A stretch of 64,000 nt of DNA from Streptomyces sp. Ag109_O5-10. Lineage in GTDB: Bacteria; Actinomycetota; Actinomycetes; Streptomycetales; Streptomycetaceae. This document shows, piece after piece, positions 36,493-45,782 of the stretch. The notes below the pieces were generated by a model. It did no database searches, was not told the DNA's origin, and saw only the letters and a list, made by a program, of their open reading frames with translations. The translations under genes and the position numbers were made by a program. The DNA lies in contig NZ_FNTQ01000001.1 in assembly GCF_900105755.1 (NCBI RefSeq), positions 3,534,001 to 3,598,000 of the forward strand. Reading direction: 5' to 3'. Position 1 is the stretch's first letter. Each line of letters opens with the position of its first letter.

Positions 36493-37401
36493 ATGGCGAC
36501 AACCACCCAGGAAACGACCCGACCGCCCCGCCGCCTCGACGACGTCCCCGGCTGGTTCCCGGTGCTCGACCAGGTGCTCTTCGACTGGTTCCTGAGCCGC
36601 CAGGAGGAGGCCGGAACGCGCGGCGACCTCCTCGAGGTCGGGACCTACATGGGGAAGAGCGCGATCTTCACGGCCCGGCACCTGCGGCCCGGCGAGACGT
36701 ACACGGTCTGCGACCTCTTCGAGGGCGACGCCCCGGACGACGCGAACCGGGCCGAGTCGACGAAGTCCTACAGCAAACTCACCCGAGGCATCTTCGAGCA
36801 GAACTACCTCGCCTTCCACGAGGAACTCCCCCGCATACTGCAGGGCCCCAGCTCCGTGGTCCCCACCGAAGTAGCCCCCGGCTCCTGCCGGTTCGTGCAC
36901 GTCGACGCCTCGCACCTGTACGAGCACGTGCACGGCGACATAAAGGCAGCGCGTGAACTGCTCGTGCCCGACGGCATCGTGGTCCTCGACGACTTCCGCT
37001 CCGAGCACACGCCCGGTGTCTCCATAGCGGCCTGGGAGGCCGTCCTCAACGGCGGACTGAACCCGATCTGCCTCAGCACCCAGAAGCTGTACGGCACTTG
37101 GGGCGACGCCGAGCCGGTGCAGGAGGCGCTGATGGAGATGATCAAGCAGCGGACCGACTGCCACCTGAGCACCCAGACGGCGGCCGGCCACCGGATCGTA
37201 CGGCTGAAGTCCAAGGGGATGCAGGCACCGCAGTTCCCGCCGGCGCGCTACGCGGACGTCCCGGCGGAACCGGAGCCCGCGCCCGCGCCCCGGCCGGCCA
37301 CCCCCGCCACTCCGCCCCGCCGGCCCAGCCGGGTACGGCGGGTCGCCCGGGACCTGCTGCCGCCGGTGCTCACCCGGGCCATCCGGAAGGCGATGAACTG
37401 A
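36493..37401 (+). CDS. Class I methyltransferase (TylF/MacOCIN-like fold)
   Basis: A 302-residue protein. LLEVGTYMGKSAIFTARHL is the SAM-binding loop at about residues 43-61, CRFVHVDASHLYEHVHGDI is the metal/SAM region, and GIVVLDDFRSEHTPG carries the DD metal ligands typical of Mg-dependent O-methyltransferases acting on sugars. A Pro/Ala-rich spacer leads to a basic C-terminus. The ribosome site GGGAG is 12 bases before ATG 36493. It probably methylates a residue of the cluster's glycan. Confidence 0.8.
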   Translation: MATTTQETTRPPRRLDDVPGWFPVLDQVLFDWFLSRQEEAGTRGDLLEVGTYMGKSAIFTARHLRPGETYTVCDLFEGDAPDDANRAESTKSYSKLTRGIFEQNYLAFHEELPRILQGPSSVVPTEVAPGSCRFVHVDASHLYEHVHGDIKAARELLVPDGIVVLDDFRSEHTPGVSIAAWEAVLNGGLNPICLSTQKLYGTWGDAEPVQEALMEMIKQRTDCHLSTQTAAGHRIVRLKSKGMQAPQFPPARYADVPAEPEPAPAPRPATPATPPRRPSRVRRVARDLLPPVLTRAIRKAMN

Positions 37402-37407
37402 CCTGCC

Positions 37408-37427
37408 CCTCGCCCTGAAGGGCGAGG
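37408..37427. terminator. Short hairpin between convergent genes
   Basis: Arms CCTCGCCC and GGGCGAGG with a TGAA loop lie seven bases after the methyltransferase stop and about 45 bases before the end of the TetR gene. It can terminate both. The GATTCC that follows resembles the hairpin ends of IS200/IS605-type elements, but no transposase is nearby. Confidence 0.6.
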
Positions 37428-37473
37428 ATTCCGGCCTTCTCGACCGGTCGCCCACCCGACTCGGGAACCCGTC

Positions 37474-38118
37474 CTAGCCCCACCGCGCCTCGATCCCCGC
37501 GATGACGATCTCCAGTCCTTCCTCGAAGTGCCGGTCGTAGTCGTCGAAGATCTCCCTGCCCGCCTCCGCCGCCAGTGGGAAGTCGGCCATCAGGCGGGCG
37601 CGTTCCTCGACGTCGTACCCCTCCCGGCGCACGCCCGAGAGGGGTACGACGCTCTGTTCCTCGATGACGAAGCCGATGGTGTAGGCGTTCGTCACCATGC
37701 CCGCGCGGACCGCCTGGGCGAGGGTGAAGCCGGCCTCCGTCATGACACGGAGGTAGGCCTCTTGCTCCGGGGCGTGTTCGACGCCCGTGAAGCGTGAGCC
37801 GCTGAAGACCCTCGCTCCGTCGCGGTAGCCGAGCAGCGCCGCGCGCAGTCCGCGGCCCGTCGTCCGCAGCACGTTCTGCCAGCTCTCGGTGGGGTCGAGC
37901 CGCGCCTGCGCGACCATCCGGCGGTACATCTCCGTCGCCATCTCGTCGAGCAGCGCCTGCTTGTCCTTGAAGTGCCAGTACAGGGCCGGCGCCTTGACGT
38001 CCAGCTCCTTGGCGATGGCCCGCAGGGTCAGCCCCTCCAGACCGACCTCGTTCAGCAGGCGCAGGGCCGTGTCGGCGACCCGGCGGCGGTCGAGAGGGGT
38101 GCGTCGTTCCGTACTCAC
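37474..38118 (-). CDS. TetR-family repressor (TetR_C type)
   Basis: A 214-residue regulator. Helix-turn-helix at about residues 10-55: RRRVADTALRLLNEVGLEGL, then LRAIAKELDVKAPALYWHFK. The C-terminal half matches the classical TetR ligand-binding domain (VFSGSRFTGVEHAPEQEAYL). GTG at 38118 is the start beside the family's normal beginning; the ribosome site is weak. It is divergent from an FAD monooxygenase gene across 71 bp that carry two identical-arm palindromes, so it should repress both genes until a ligand binds. Confidence 0.9.
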   Translation of the reverse strand: MSTERRTPLDRRRVADTALRLLNEVGLEGLTLRAIAKELDVKAPALYWHFKDKQALLDEMATEMYRRMVAQARLDPTESWQNVLRTTGRGLRAALLGYRDGARVFSGSRFTGVEHAPEQEAYLRVMTEAGFTLAQAVRAGMVTNAYTIGFVIEEQSVVPLSGVRREGYDVEERARLMADFPLAAEAGREIFDDYDRHFEEGLEIVIAGIEARWG

Positions 38119-38127
38119 GCTTGACAG

Positions 38128-38179
38128 CTTAACAACGTTAAGTGCAACCTGGCCCCCGACGGCACTTAACGGCGTTAAG
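38128..38179. promoter_or_regulatory. Two TetR operators CTTAAC-N3-GTTAAG
   Basis: CTTAACAACGTTAAG (38128-38142) and CTTAACGGCGTTAAG (38165-38179) have identical six-base arms and differ only in the spacer. The first lies nine bases before the TetR start. The second runs into the AAGGAG ribosome site of the monooxygenase. Centres are 37 bp apart. This is a textbook autoregulatory divergent operator. Confidence 0.85.
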
Positions 38180-38189
38180 GAGAAATGTG

Positions 38190-39578
38190 ATGGATACGCT
38201 GGATGTACTGGTCGTCGGCGCCGGACCGACCGGGCTCGCCCTCGGGATCGACCTCGCCCGGCGCGGGGTGGACGCACTGGTCGTGGAGGCGGGCGAGAAG
38301 CTGTTCCCGGGCTCGCGCGGCAAGGGGATCCAGCCCCGCACCCAGGAGGTGTACGACGATCTCGGCGTGCTCGACGCGATGCGCGCGGCCGGCGGCCCCT
38401 ACCCGCCCCGGCTGCTCTGGAAGAACGGCGAACCCCTCGGCACGAAGCCGATGTTCGACGCGGTGCCGGCGGACGAGGGGACGCCGTACACCGAGCCGCT
38501 GATGGTCGCGCAGTGGCGCACGCAGGAGGTGCTGTACGCGCGCCTGCGGGAGCTCGGCGGCCGGGTCGCGTTCGGGCGCGGGCTGACCGGCCTGGAGCAG
38601 GACGCCGAGGGGGTGACCGCCCGCTTCATCGACGGGACGACGGCCCGTGCGCGGTATGTCGTGGCGGCGGACGGCGGGCGTTCGACCGTACGGCGTGCGG
38701 TGGGCGTCGGGATGACCGGCGAGTCGGTCGACCCGAGCCCGTTCCTCGTGGCCGACCTGCGGGTGCGGGGCCTCGACCGCGACCACTGGCACACCTTCGT
38801 CGGCGACGACGGCTGCGGTGTGGCACTGTGCCCGCTGGCCGGCACCGACGAGTTCCAGCTGGGCGCCCGGTTGCCCGAGGGCACGGAGACCGACCTGTCC
38901 CTGGCCGGCCTGCGACGGCTGGTGACGACGTACAGCCACCTCGACGCGGCGGACGTCACCGAGGTGCGCTGGGCCTCCGACTTCCGGCCCCGCGCCGCGC
39001 TGGCCGACCGGTTCCGGGTGGGCCGGGTCTTCCTGGCCGGTGACGCGGCCCACGTCCACTCCCCGGTCGGCGGCCAGGGCCTGAACACCAGCGTCCAGGA
39101 CGCCTACAACCTGGGCTGGAAGCTGGCCGCGGTGCTCGCCGGACGGGCGCCGGACGCGCTCCTCGACACCTACGAGGAGGAGCGCCGCGCGAACGCCGCC
39201 GCCATGCTGGGCCTCTCGACGGGCGTCCACAACGGCGAGATCCGGCGGGGCGAGGCCACGGTCCAGCTGGGTATCCACTACCGGGAGTCCTCGCTGACCG
39301 AGGAGACCCGGGCGAACCCGGGACCGGTGCGGGCGGGCGACCGCGCGCCCGACGGGCGGAACGCGGACGGGGTGCGGATGTTCGACGCGTTCCGGGGACC
39401 GCACTGGACGCTGCTGGCCCCGGAACCGGTGACCGGCCTCGGCGGCCTGCCGGCCCCGGAGTCCTACGGCCCGGGGGTGTTCCTCATCCGCCCGGACGGC
39501 TATGTGGGCTGGGCGGGAGAGACGGCGGAGGGTCTGCGGCCGTACGCGGCGCGCGCCGGGGTGCCAGCGCTCCGCTGA
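38190..39578 (+). CDS. FAD-dependent aromatic monooxygenase
   Basis: A 462-residue class A flavin hydroxylase. The FAD dinucleotide fold VVGAGPTGLALGIDLARRG is at about residues 6-24, the DG motif VVAADGGRSTVRRAVG at about 170-185, and FLAGDAAHVHSPVGGQGLN is the GD motif near residue 290. The C-terminal thioredoxin-like part seen in phenol hydroxylases is short. ATG at 38190 lies seven bases after AAGGAG. Control by the divergent TetR suggests detoxification or resistance by hydroxylating an aromatic compound, for instance a rifampicin- or tetracycline-like molecule. Confidence 0.88.
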   Translation: MDTLDVLVVGAGPTGLALGIDLARRGVDALVVEAGEKLFPGSRGKGIQPRTQEVYDDLGVLDAMRAAGGPYPPRLLWKNGEPLGTKPMFDAVPADEGTPYTEPLMVAQWRTQEVLYARLRELGGRVAFGRGLTGLEQDAEGVTARFIDGTTARARYVVAADGGRSTVRRAVGVGMTGESVDPSPFLVADLRVRGLDRDHWHTFVGDDGCGVALCPLAGTDEFQLGARLPEGTETDLSLAGLRRLVTTYSHLDAADVTEVRWASDFRPRAALADRFRVGRVFLAGDAAHVHSPVGGQGLNTSVQDAYNLGWKLAAVLAGRAPDALLDTYEEERRANAAAMLGLSTGVHNGEIRRGEATVQLGIHYRESSLTEETRANPGPVRAGDRAPDGRNADGVRMFDAFRGPHWTLLAPEPVTGLGGLPAPESYGPGVFLIRPDGYVGWAGETAEGLRPYAARAGVPALR

Positions 39579-39620
39579 CAGCTCCGGGCCGGGCCGCGTG
39601 GAGTCCGCGGCGCCCTCCTG

Positions 39621-39658
39621 GCCGGTCGCGCAGTTCTCCGCGCCCCTACTAGGGCGCC
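39621..39658. repeat. Partial dispersed repeat between convergent genes
   Basis: GGTCGCGCAGTTCTCCGCGCC is almost identical to the left arm of the inverted repeat at 63.1 kb. Only a short AGGGCGCC matches the right arm. Such hairpins lie between convergent Streptomyces genes, and this copy is degenerate. The rest of 39579-39806 shows no gene. Confidence 0.5.
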
Positions 39659-39806
39659 ACGGTGCGGGCCCTCGTCGGCGACCGCGCAGCCCGGCCCGGA
39701 TCGCCGGGAGGAGGGCGGAACGGGCCGACCGGGCCGCCGAACGGCTGACCGAACACCTGTGACCCTGCCGCCCGGGCCGGCCGGCGGCTCGGGCTCGGGC
39801 CCTGAC

Positions 39807-40460
39807 TCAGGCGCTGGCCAGCGTCAGCTTCACCGCGAACCCGAGGAACAGCACCCCCGCCGCCGAGGTGGCCGTCGCCGACATCCGCCTGCGGCGGCGG
39901 AACGCGTCCGCCAGCCTCGTGCCGCTGAATATCAGGGCACTGAGATAGAGGAAGCTGGCCAGCTGGGCGAAGGCGCCGAGGACGACGAAGGAGATCGCCG
40001 GGTACGCGTACCCCGGGTCGACGAACTGCACGAAGAAGGCGATGAAGAACAGGATCGCCTTCGGGTTGAAGAGGCTGATCACCAGAGCGCGGCGGTACGG
40101 GCGCTCCTGCGCCGGGGCGGCGGCCGGAGCCGTCCGCTCCGCCGCCTGCTGCTTCCGCGACCGCCACATCGCCCAGGCCGCCCGCAGCATCCCTATCGCC
40201 AGCCAGGTGAGATAGCCGGCGCCCGCGTACTTCACGATCCCGAACAGCACGGCGTTGGCCTTGAGCAACGAGGCCACCCCGGCCGCCGACAGCGTCATCA
40301 GCACGGTGTCCCCGCACCACACGCCCGCGGCGGCGGTGTAACCGGCCCGGATCCCCTGCCGGGCGGCGACGGACAGCACGTAGAGGGAGTTGGGGCCGGG
40401 CAGCAGGACGATCAGGACGAGTCCTGCCAGGTAGGTGGGGAGATCGATGACGCCGAACAT
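39807..40460 (-). CDS. LysE/RhtB-family amino-acid exporter
   Basis: A 217-residue membrane protein with about six hydrophobic segments. LPTYLAGLVLIVLLPGPNSL includes the PGPN signature of the family near residue 25. FNPKAILFFIAFFVQFV is the second signature (NPK). ATG at 40460 is preferred over a TTG at 40490 because the family starts just before the first membrane segment, though no strong ribosome site precedes it. It exports an amino acid or related compound. Confidence 0.9.
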   Translation of the reverse strand: MFGVIDLPTYLAGLVLIVLLPGPNSLYVLSVAARQGIRAGYTAAAGVWCGDTVLMTLSAAGVASLLKANAVLFGIVKYAGAGYLTWLAIGMLRAAWAMWRSRKQQAAERTAPAAAPAQERPYRRALVISLFNPKAILFFIAFFVQFVDPGYAYPAISFVVLGAFAQLASFLYLSALIFSGTRLADAFRRRRRMSATATSAAGVLFLGFAVKLTLASA

Positions 40461-40544
40461 GAGAAGTAGTCTCGCACGCGGGTCCGACAACGCCCCGGGT
40501 GCCGTCCGCCACGCACCATCGGGACGCCCTGCCCGAACGCACCG

Positions 40545-42125
<1,581 letters not shown>

Positions 42126-42222
42126 GACGGTGACCTCCGCGGTACGCCGATACACCAGTACGTCTGTCCGTTCCCACGATGCCCCCTTGTTCGGCGGCGG
42201 TCACGCGGGGAAGCATCTCGGC

Positions 42223-43074
42223 ATGAAGGTCTCGGGGTATTCGGGGGTCCTGGCCGCCGTACTGGCCGTGCTGTGCGGGTGCACGGTGCAGCCGGCGGGC
42301 GGCGGGGACGCCAAGGGGCACTCGCCCGTCCACATCGACCTCCCGCGCGGCCCGGCACCCGTCGGCACCGCTCCCACCGCGTCCGGCTCGACCACGCCGA
42401 CCGCGCGCACCCCCTCGCCGTCCGCCGTCGAGACGGTCCCGCCGCACATCGTGTACACCCGCGGCGACACCGGTACCGGCGTCCGCGAGCTGCAGGCCCG
42501 GCTGCGCCAGGTCGCCTGGCTGTTCGACGGGCCGACGGGGATCTACGACGACCTCACCGCCCAGGCCGTCGAGGGCTTCCAGGGCAGGCGCGGGCTGCCG
42601 CGGACGGGCGAGACCGACGCCGTGACCTGGCAGCGGCTGGTCCGCATGACGCACCGGCCGGGGAAGTGGGAGCTGTACCTGATGGGCGGTCAGCCGGCCG
42701 CCGCGCCCGATCCGCGGTGCCTGACCGGGCGGGTGCTGTGCATCAGCAAGACCAGCCGGACACTGCGCTGGATGATCGACGGGCGCACGGTGTCGACGAT
42801 GTCGGTGCGGTTCGGGGCGCAGTACACCCCGACCCGCGAGGGTGTGTTCCACGTCTACTGGAAGTCCCGCCACCACGTGTCGACGCTCTACCACTCGTCG
42901 ATGCCGTACGCCATGTTCTTCAGCGGCGGGCAGGCGGTGCACTACTCCTACGACTTCGCGGCCCGGGGCTACGCGGGCGGCTCGCACGGGTGCGTCAACG
43001 TGCGGGACGAGGCGGCGATCGCGGATCTGTTCGCGCAGGTGCGGAACGGCGACAAGGTCGTCGTCTCCTGGTGA
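42223..43074 (+). CDS. Lipoprotein L,D-transpeptidase with PG-binding domain
   Basis: A 283-residue wall enzyme. The signal peptide ends LAVLCGC, a lipobox with lipidated Cys at residue 20. A Thr/Pro-rich linker leads to a peptidoglycan-binding domain (GDTGTGVRELQARLRQVAWL) and a YkuD catalytic domain, where the catalytic Cys sits in SHGCVNVRD. It would make 3-3 cross-links or attach proteins to peptidoglycan. ATG at 42223 follows GGGGAAG. It is divergent from the mutase gene with about 97 bp between the starts. Confidence 0.92.
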   Translation: MKVSGYSGVLAAVLAVLCGCTVQPAGGGDAKGHSPVHIDLPRGPAPVGTAPTASGSTTPTARTPSPSAVETVPPHIVYTRGDTGTGVRELQARLRQVAWLFDGPTGIYDDLTAQAVEGFQGRRGLPRTGETDAVTWQRLVRMTHRPGKWELYLMGGQPAAAPDPRCLTGRVLCISKTSRTLRWMIDGRTVSTMSVRFGAQYTPTREGVFHVYWKSRHHVSTLYHSSMPYAMFFSGGQAVHYSYDFAARGYAGGSHGCVNVRDEAAIADLFAQVRNGDKVVVSW

Positions 43075-43298
43075 ACCGGTACCGGCGGGTGACGTTCGGG
43101 GCGCGGGCGGGACCGGGGGAACGTGTCCCGCCCGCGCCGATGCACGAGCCACGGGTACGGGGGGAACCCCGGCTCTGTGCGACGGCCGATGACCAGTCGG
43201 CTCACTCTGTACTGCGTCGCCGGCGCCGAAAACGTCACACCCTGCGGGAAAAAAGTTCAGGGACTTTCAAAAACGCAGGTCACAGCGGTGCGTAAAGG

Positions 43299-44333
43299 TC
43301 AAAGCGCGCTGTACGTAGGGCTGGGTGAGGTGCCGGGCCGCGGCGGTGCGAAGGCCTTCGGAGCCGGGGTGGCCACACCGTCCTGGTGGTGGTCGTTGCC
43401 CCAGCCCCCGTCCTTGCCGCCGTCCTTGCCGCCGCCTCGGCCCGGCCGGCCGTCGTCGTCGCCGGTGCCGGTGCCGTCGCCCTGGCCGTCGTGCCGGCCG
43501 CCCTGGGTGTTGTCGTCGCCCTTGCCGTCACGGGCCACGCCGTCCTTGCCGTTCAGCCCGGTGTCGAGAACGGCCGTGCAGAACCTGTCCACCCGGCCGG
43601 CGCCGCCCGCCAGTCCCTCCAGGGCGCGCCTTCGGTCGGTGCCGAGGGGCTTGCCGTTCCGTATCGCGCGGCAGGACGTCAGGGCGCCGCTCCACCCGCC
43701 GGCCGGGACGCCGGTCGAGCCGGTGTCCCGGTCCTTCCGCCCGCCGGACGGGTCGGGCGAGGGCTGCCCGGAGGCGCCCGGGGCTGCACCGGAGGACGGC
43801 GTCCGGGTCTCGCCGCCGAGCAGCGACTCGGGGGACTGCGAGTCCTGCGGGCGTGCGGGGGTACCGGCGGCCGAGACGGAGGCGGCCGGTCCCGGGTGGT
43901 TGTCGTCGAACGGCGTCGGCAGCACCCCGGTGCCCGCGGCCACCGCGACCCCGCCGAGCATGCCGGCGGTCAGCGCGGCGGCGAGGCCGAGCCGTGCGGG
44001 GCGGGCCCAGCCCGGGACCCGGGACGGCCGGGAGCCGACACCGATCCGGAAGAGGCCCGCGTCGGCGTCCCGCCCGAGCCGGCCCTGCCACGTGGCCGCA
44101 TCGGTCCGGGCGTCCTCGGCGGATTCGCGCGCTTTGCGGAAGGCAGCCAGCGCGGCTTCCTCACCGGGGAGTTCGGCAGCGGCCGGCGTGGCCCGCGCGG
44201 AGAGCGCGCCGAGCGCGTCGGCGAGGCGTTCTGCCTGGTCACGGGTGGAGGCGTCGACAGCTTCCAGCGACTCACCGCGCAGCAGACGTTCCGCCGTCAC
44301 CCGGTTCAGCCACTTGTACCGCTCGTCGGCCAT
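43299..44333 (-). CDS. One-TM protein coupled to ECF sigma factor
   Basis: A 344-residue protein in three zones. A helical cytoplasmic part covers residues 1-100 (RYKWLNRVTAERLLRGESLEA, then EEAALAAFRKARESAED). One membrane segment lies at about 115-140 (LGLAAALTAGMLGGVAVAAG). A long exported tail follows, rich in Pro, Ser, Gly, Asp and His, with two Cys near SCRAIRNGKPLG and VDRFCTAV. Its ATG shares bases with the sigma stop (TGATG). Position and topology fit an anti-sigma factor, but no ZAS zinc motif is seen, so this is inference. Confidence 0.7.
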   Translation of the reverse strand: MADERYKWLNRVTAERLLRGESLEAVDASTRDQAERLADALGALSARATPAAAELPGEEAALAAFRKARESAEDARTDAATWQGRLGRDADAGLFRIGVGSRPSRVPGWARPARLGLAAALTAGMLGGVAVAAGTGVLPTPFDDNHPGPAASVSAAGTPARPQDSQSPESLLGGETRTPSSGAAPGASGQPSPDPSGGRKDRDTGSTGVPAGGWSGALTSCRAIRNGKPLGTDRRRALEGLAGGAGRVDRFCTAVLDTGLNGKDGVARDGKGDDNTQGGRHDGQGDGTGTGDDDGRPGRGGGKDGGKDGGWGNDHHQDGVATPAPKAFAPPRPGTSPSPTYSAL

Positions 44334-44995
44334 CACATGTCCTTCTGCGTCCGCGAACGCGTATGCGTCACACTCGCGGAGGTCACCGCACGAGCGTTCG
44401 GTCCTCGCTGGGGTGGCAGCGCGTCGAGGACGCCTGCCGTCTCGGGGTCGGCGCCGAGCAGCTCGGCGAGTCTCTTCAATCCCCGGTGGGCCGCGGTCCG
44501 GACCGCGCCGGCGCGCTTGCCGAGGGTCTCGGCGGCGGTCTTGGCGTCGAGACCCATGACGACCCTGAGGACGACGGCCTCGGCCTGGTCCTGCGGCAGC
44601 CGGGCGATGAGGGAGAGGGTGGAGTCGGTGGTCAGCGCCTCGATGGCCTCGCCCGCGGTGTCCGACTCGGCGGCCCGGCCGGTCAGTTCCGTCTCGTCGC
44701 CGCCGATCGCGGGGCGGCGGCCGCGCATGCGTATGTGGTCGAGGGCGCGGTTGCGGGCGATCCGGGCGGCCCAGCCGCGGAACCGGTCCGCGTCCCCGCT
44801 GAACCGGTCGAGGTCGCGGGCGATCTGCAGCCAGGCCTCGGAGGCGACGTCCTCGGCGTCCGGCTCGCCGACCAGCGTGCGGACGTACCCGAGCAGGCGG
44901 GGCTGCACCGCGCGGTAGACGATGCGGAACGCGGTCTCGTCCCCGTCCTGTGCAGCACGTACCGCGGCGGTCAACTCCGCGTCGTCCCCCAGCAC
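44333..44995 (-). CDS. ECF sigma factor
   Basis: A 220-residue ECF factor. Region 2 (about residues 8-80) reads VRAAQDGDETAFRIVYRAVQ, GEPDAEDVASEAWLQIARDL and FRGWAARIARNRALDHIR. Region 4 (about 125-180) reads LPQDQAEAVVLRVVMGLDAK, then TAAETLGKRAGAVRTAAHRG. GTG at 44995 is preceded by AGGGAA at nine bases. The downstream coupled gene probably encodes its regulator. Its own promoter must lie in the long upstream gap. Confidence 0.92.
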   Translation of the reverse strand: MLGDDAELTAAVRAAQDGDETAFRIVYRAVQPRLLGYVRTLVGEPDAEDVASEAWLQIARDLDRFSGDADRFRGWAARIARNRALDHIRMRGRRPAIGGDETELTGRAAESDTAGEAIEALTTDSTLSLIARLPQDQAEAVVLRVVMGLDAKTAAETLGKRAGAVRTAAHRGLKRLAELLGADPETAGVLDALPPQRGPNARAVTSASVTHTRSRTQKDM

Positions 44996-45421
44996 CTGTG
45001 TGTTCCCTACTGTGCGCCTGAACCGGTGCCGCTCTCGCGGTCGTGGTTCTCGCCGTCGTGGTTCCTCGTTGATGGTTGCGGTGTTCGGGACCGCGGTCCT
45101 TGCGGTGGTCACGCGCCCTCTGCGGCCCGGCGCGAACTGCACGTTACGACCTGAAACCGCTCGCCGTCCACGTCCGTACAAAGTACAACTATCTCGTGAC
45201 GCCCTGGGGTGTGACAGAAAACGCACTCACGGCGCTGAACAGAGTACGGGCCGCCGCGCGGCCCGTGCCGCGCGACGGCCGGGGCCTCTCCTGTGGGGGG
45301 TGGCGGCCCCGGCCGTCTCCGTGGCACCTCCTCCGGCCCGAAGACGTACGCCGTCCTGGTCGCTCTCCGGTCGGAAACGCTGCCGGTCATCATCGGCCGG
45401 AGCGCTCCGGCCCGCTTCCGC
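44996..45421. other. Long region upstream of the ECF sigma gene
   Basis: This 426-bp gap lies between the sigma gene and a small gene, both read leftward. It holds no convincing gene. On the minus strand TGTCAC and CGTCAC elements at about 45195-45216 and the TTGTACTTTGTAC stretch at about 45177-45190 are candidates for an autoregulated promoter. Their spacing does not fit a standard pair. Confidence 0.35.
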
Positions 45422-45646
45422 TCATCGCCGCCAGTCGTCGCCGCGCCGGGTGCGTGCGCGGTGGGTGCCGGTGTCGCGGGCTGTACGGAAGGCGGCCACC
45501 GCACGCCGTTCGCCCTCGGTGTCGGCGCCGGGCACGCGGACGGCGGCGGCGAGCAGGGCCGCCGGCGGGGGCCCGGCTCCGGTCACCGTGCCGCCGGGGG
45601 GGGTGCTTGCCGTCGGCCGAGGCGGGTTCGTGGCCGTGCCGCTCAC
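45422..45646 (-). CDS. Small conserved hypothetical protein
   Basis: A 74-residue protein whose second half, DTEGERRAVAAFRTARDTG followed by HRARTRRGDDWR, resembles a short protein commonly seen near ECF sigma genes in Streptomyces. The first half is Pro/Thr/Gly-rich. GTG at 45646 has GGGA upstream. An overlapping ATG at 45650 opens a different, Arg/His-rich frame that looks like a shadow. Function unknown. Confidence 0.55.
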   Translation of the reverse strand: MSGTATNPPRPTASTPPGGTVTGAGPPPAALLAAAVRVPGADTEGERRAVAAFRTARDTGTHRARTRRGDDWRR

Positions 45647-45782
45647 TCATGTCCCGGTTCCGGTGCCGTGCCGAGTCGCGCGGCACCGGTGACGGGGCGC
45701 GCGGCCCTACGAGCACCAGCGCCGCGCCGCACGGAAACGTCACACGGGAAGAGCGCGGCCGGCGCCTGTGCCGGCGGGCGGA

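Noticed and set aside
45390..45743. A 117-codon Arg/His/Pro-rich minus-strand frame
   Set aside because: It overlaps the better-supported small gene at 45422-45646 in another frame and has no conserved segment.
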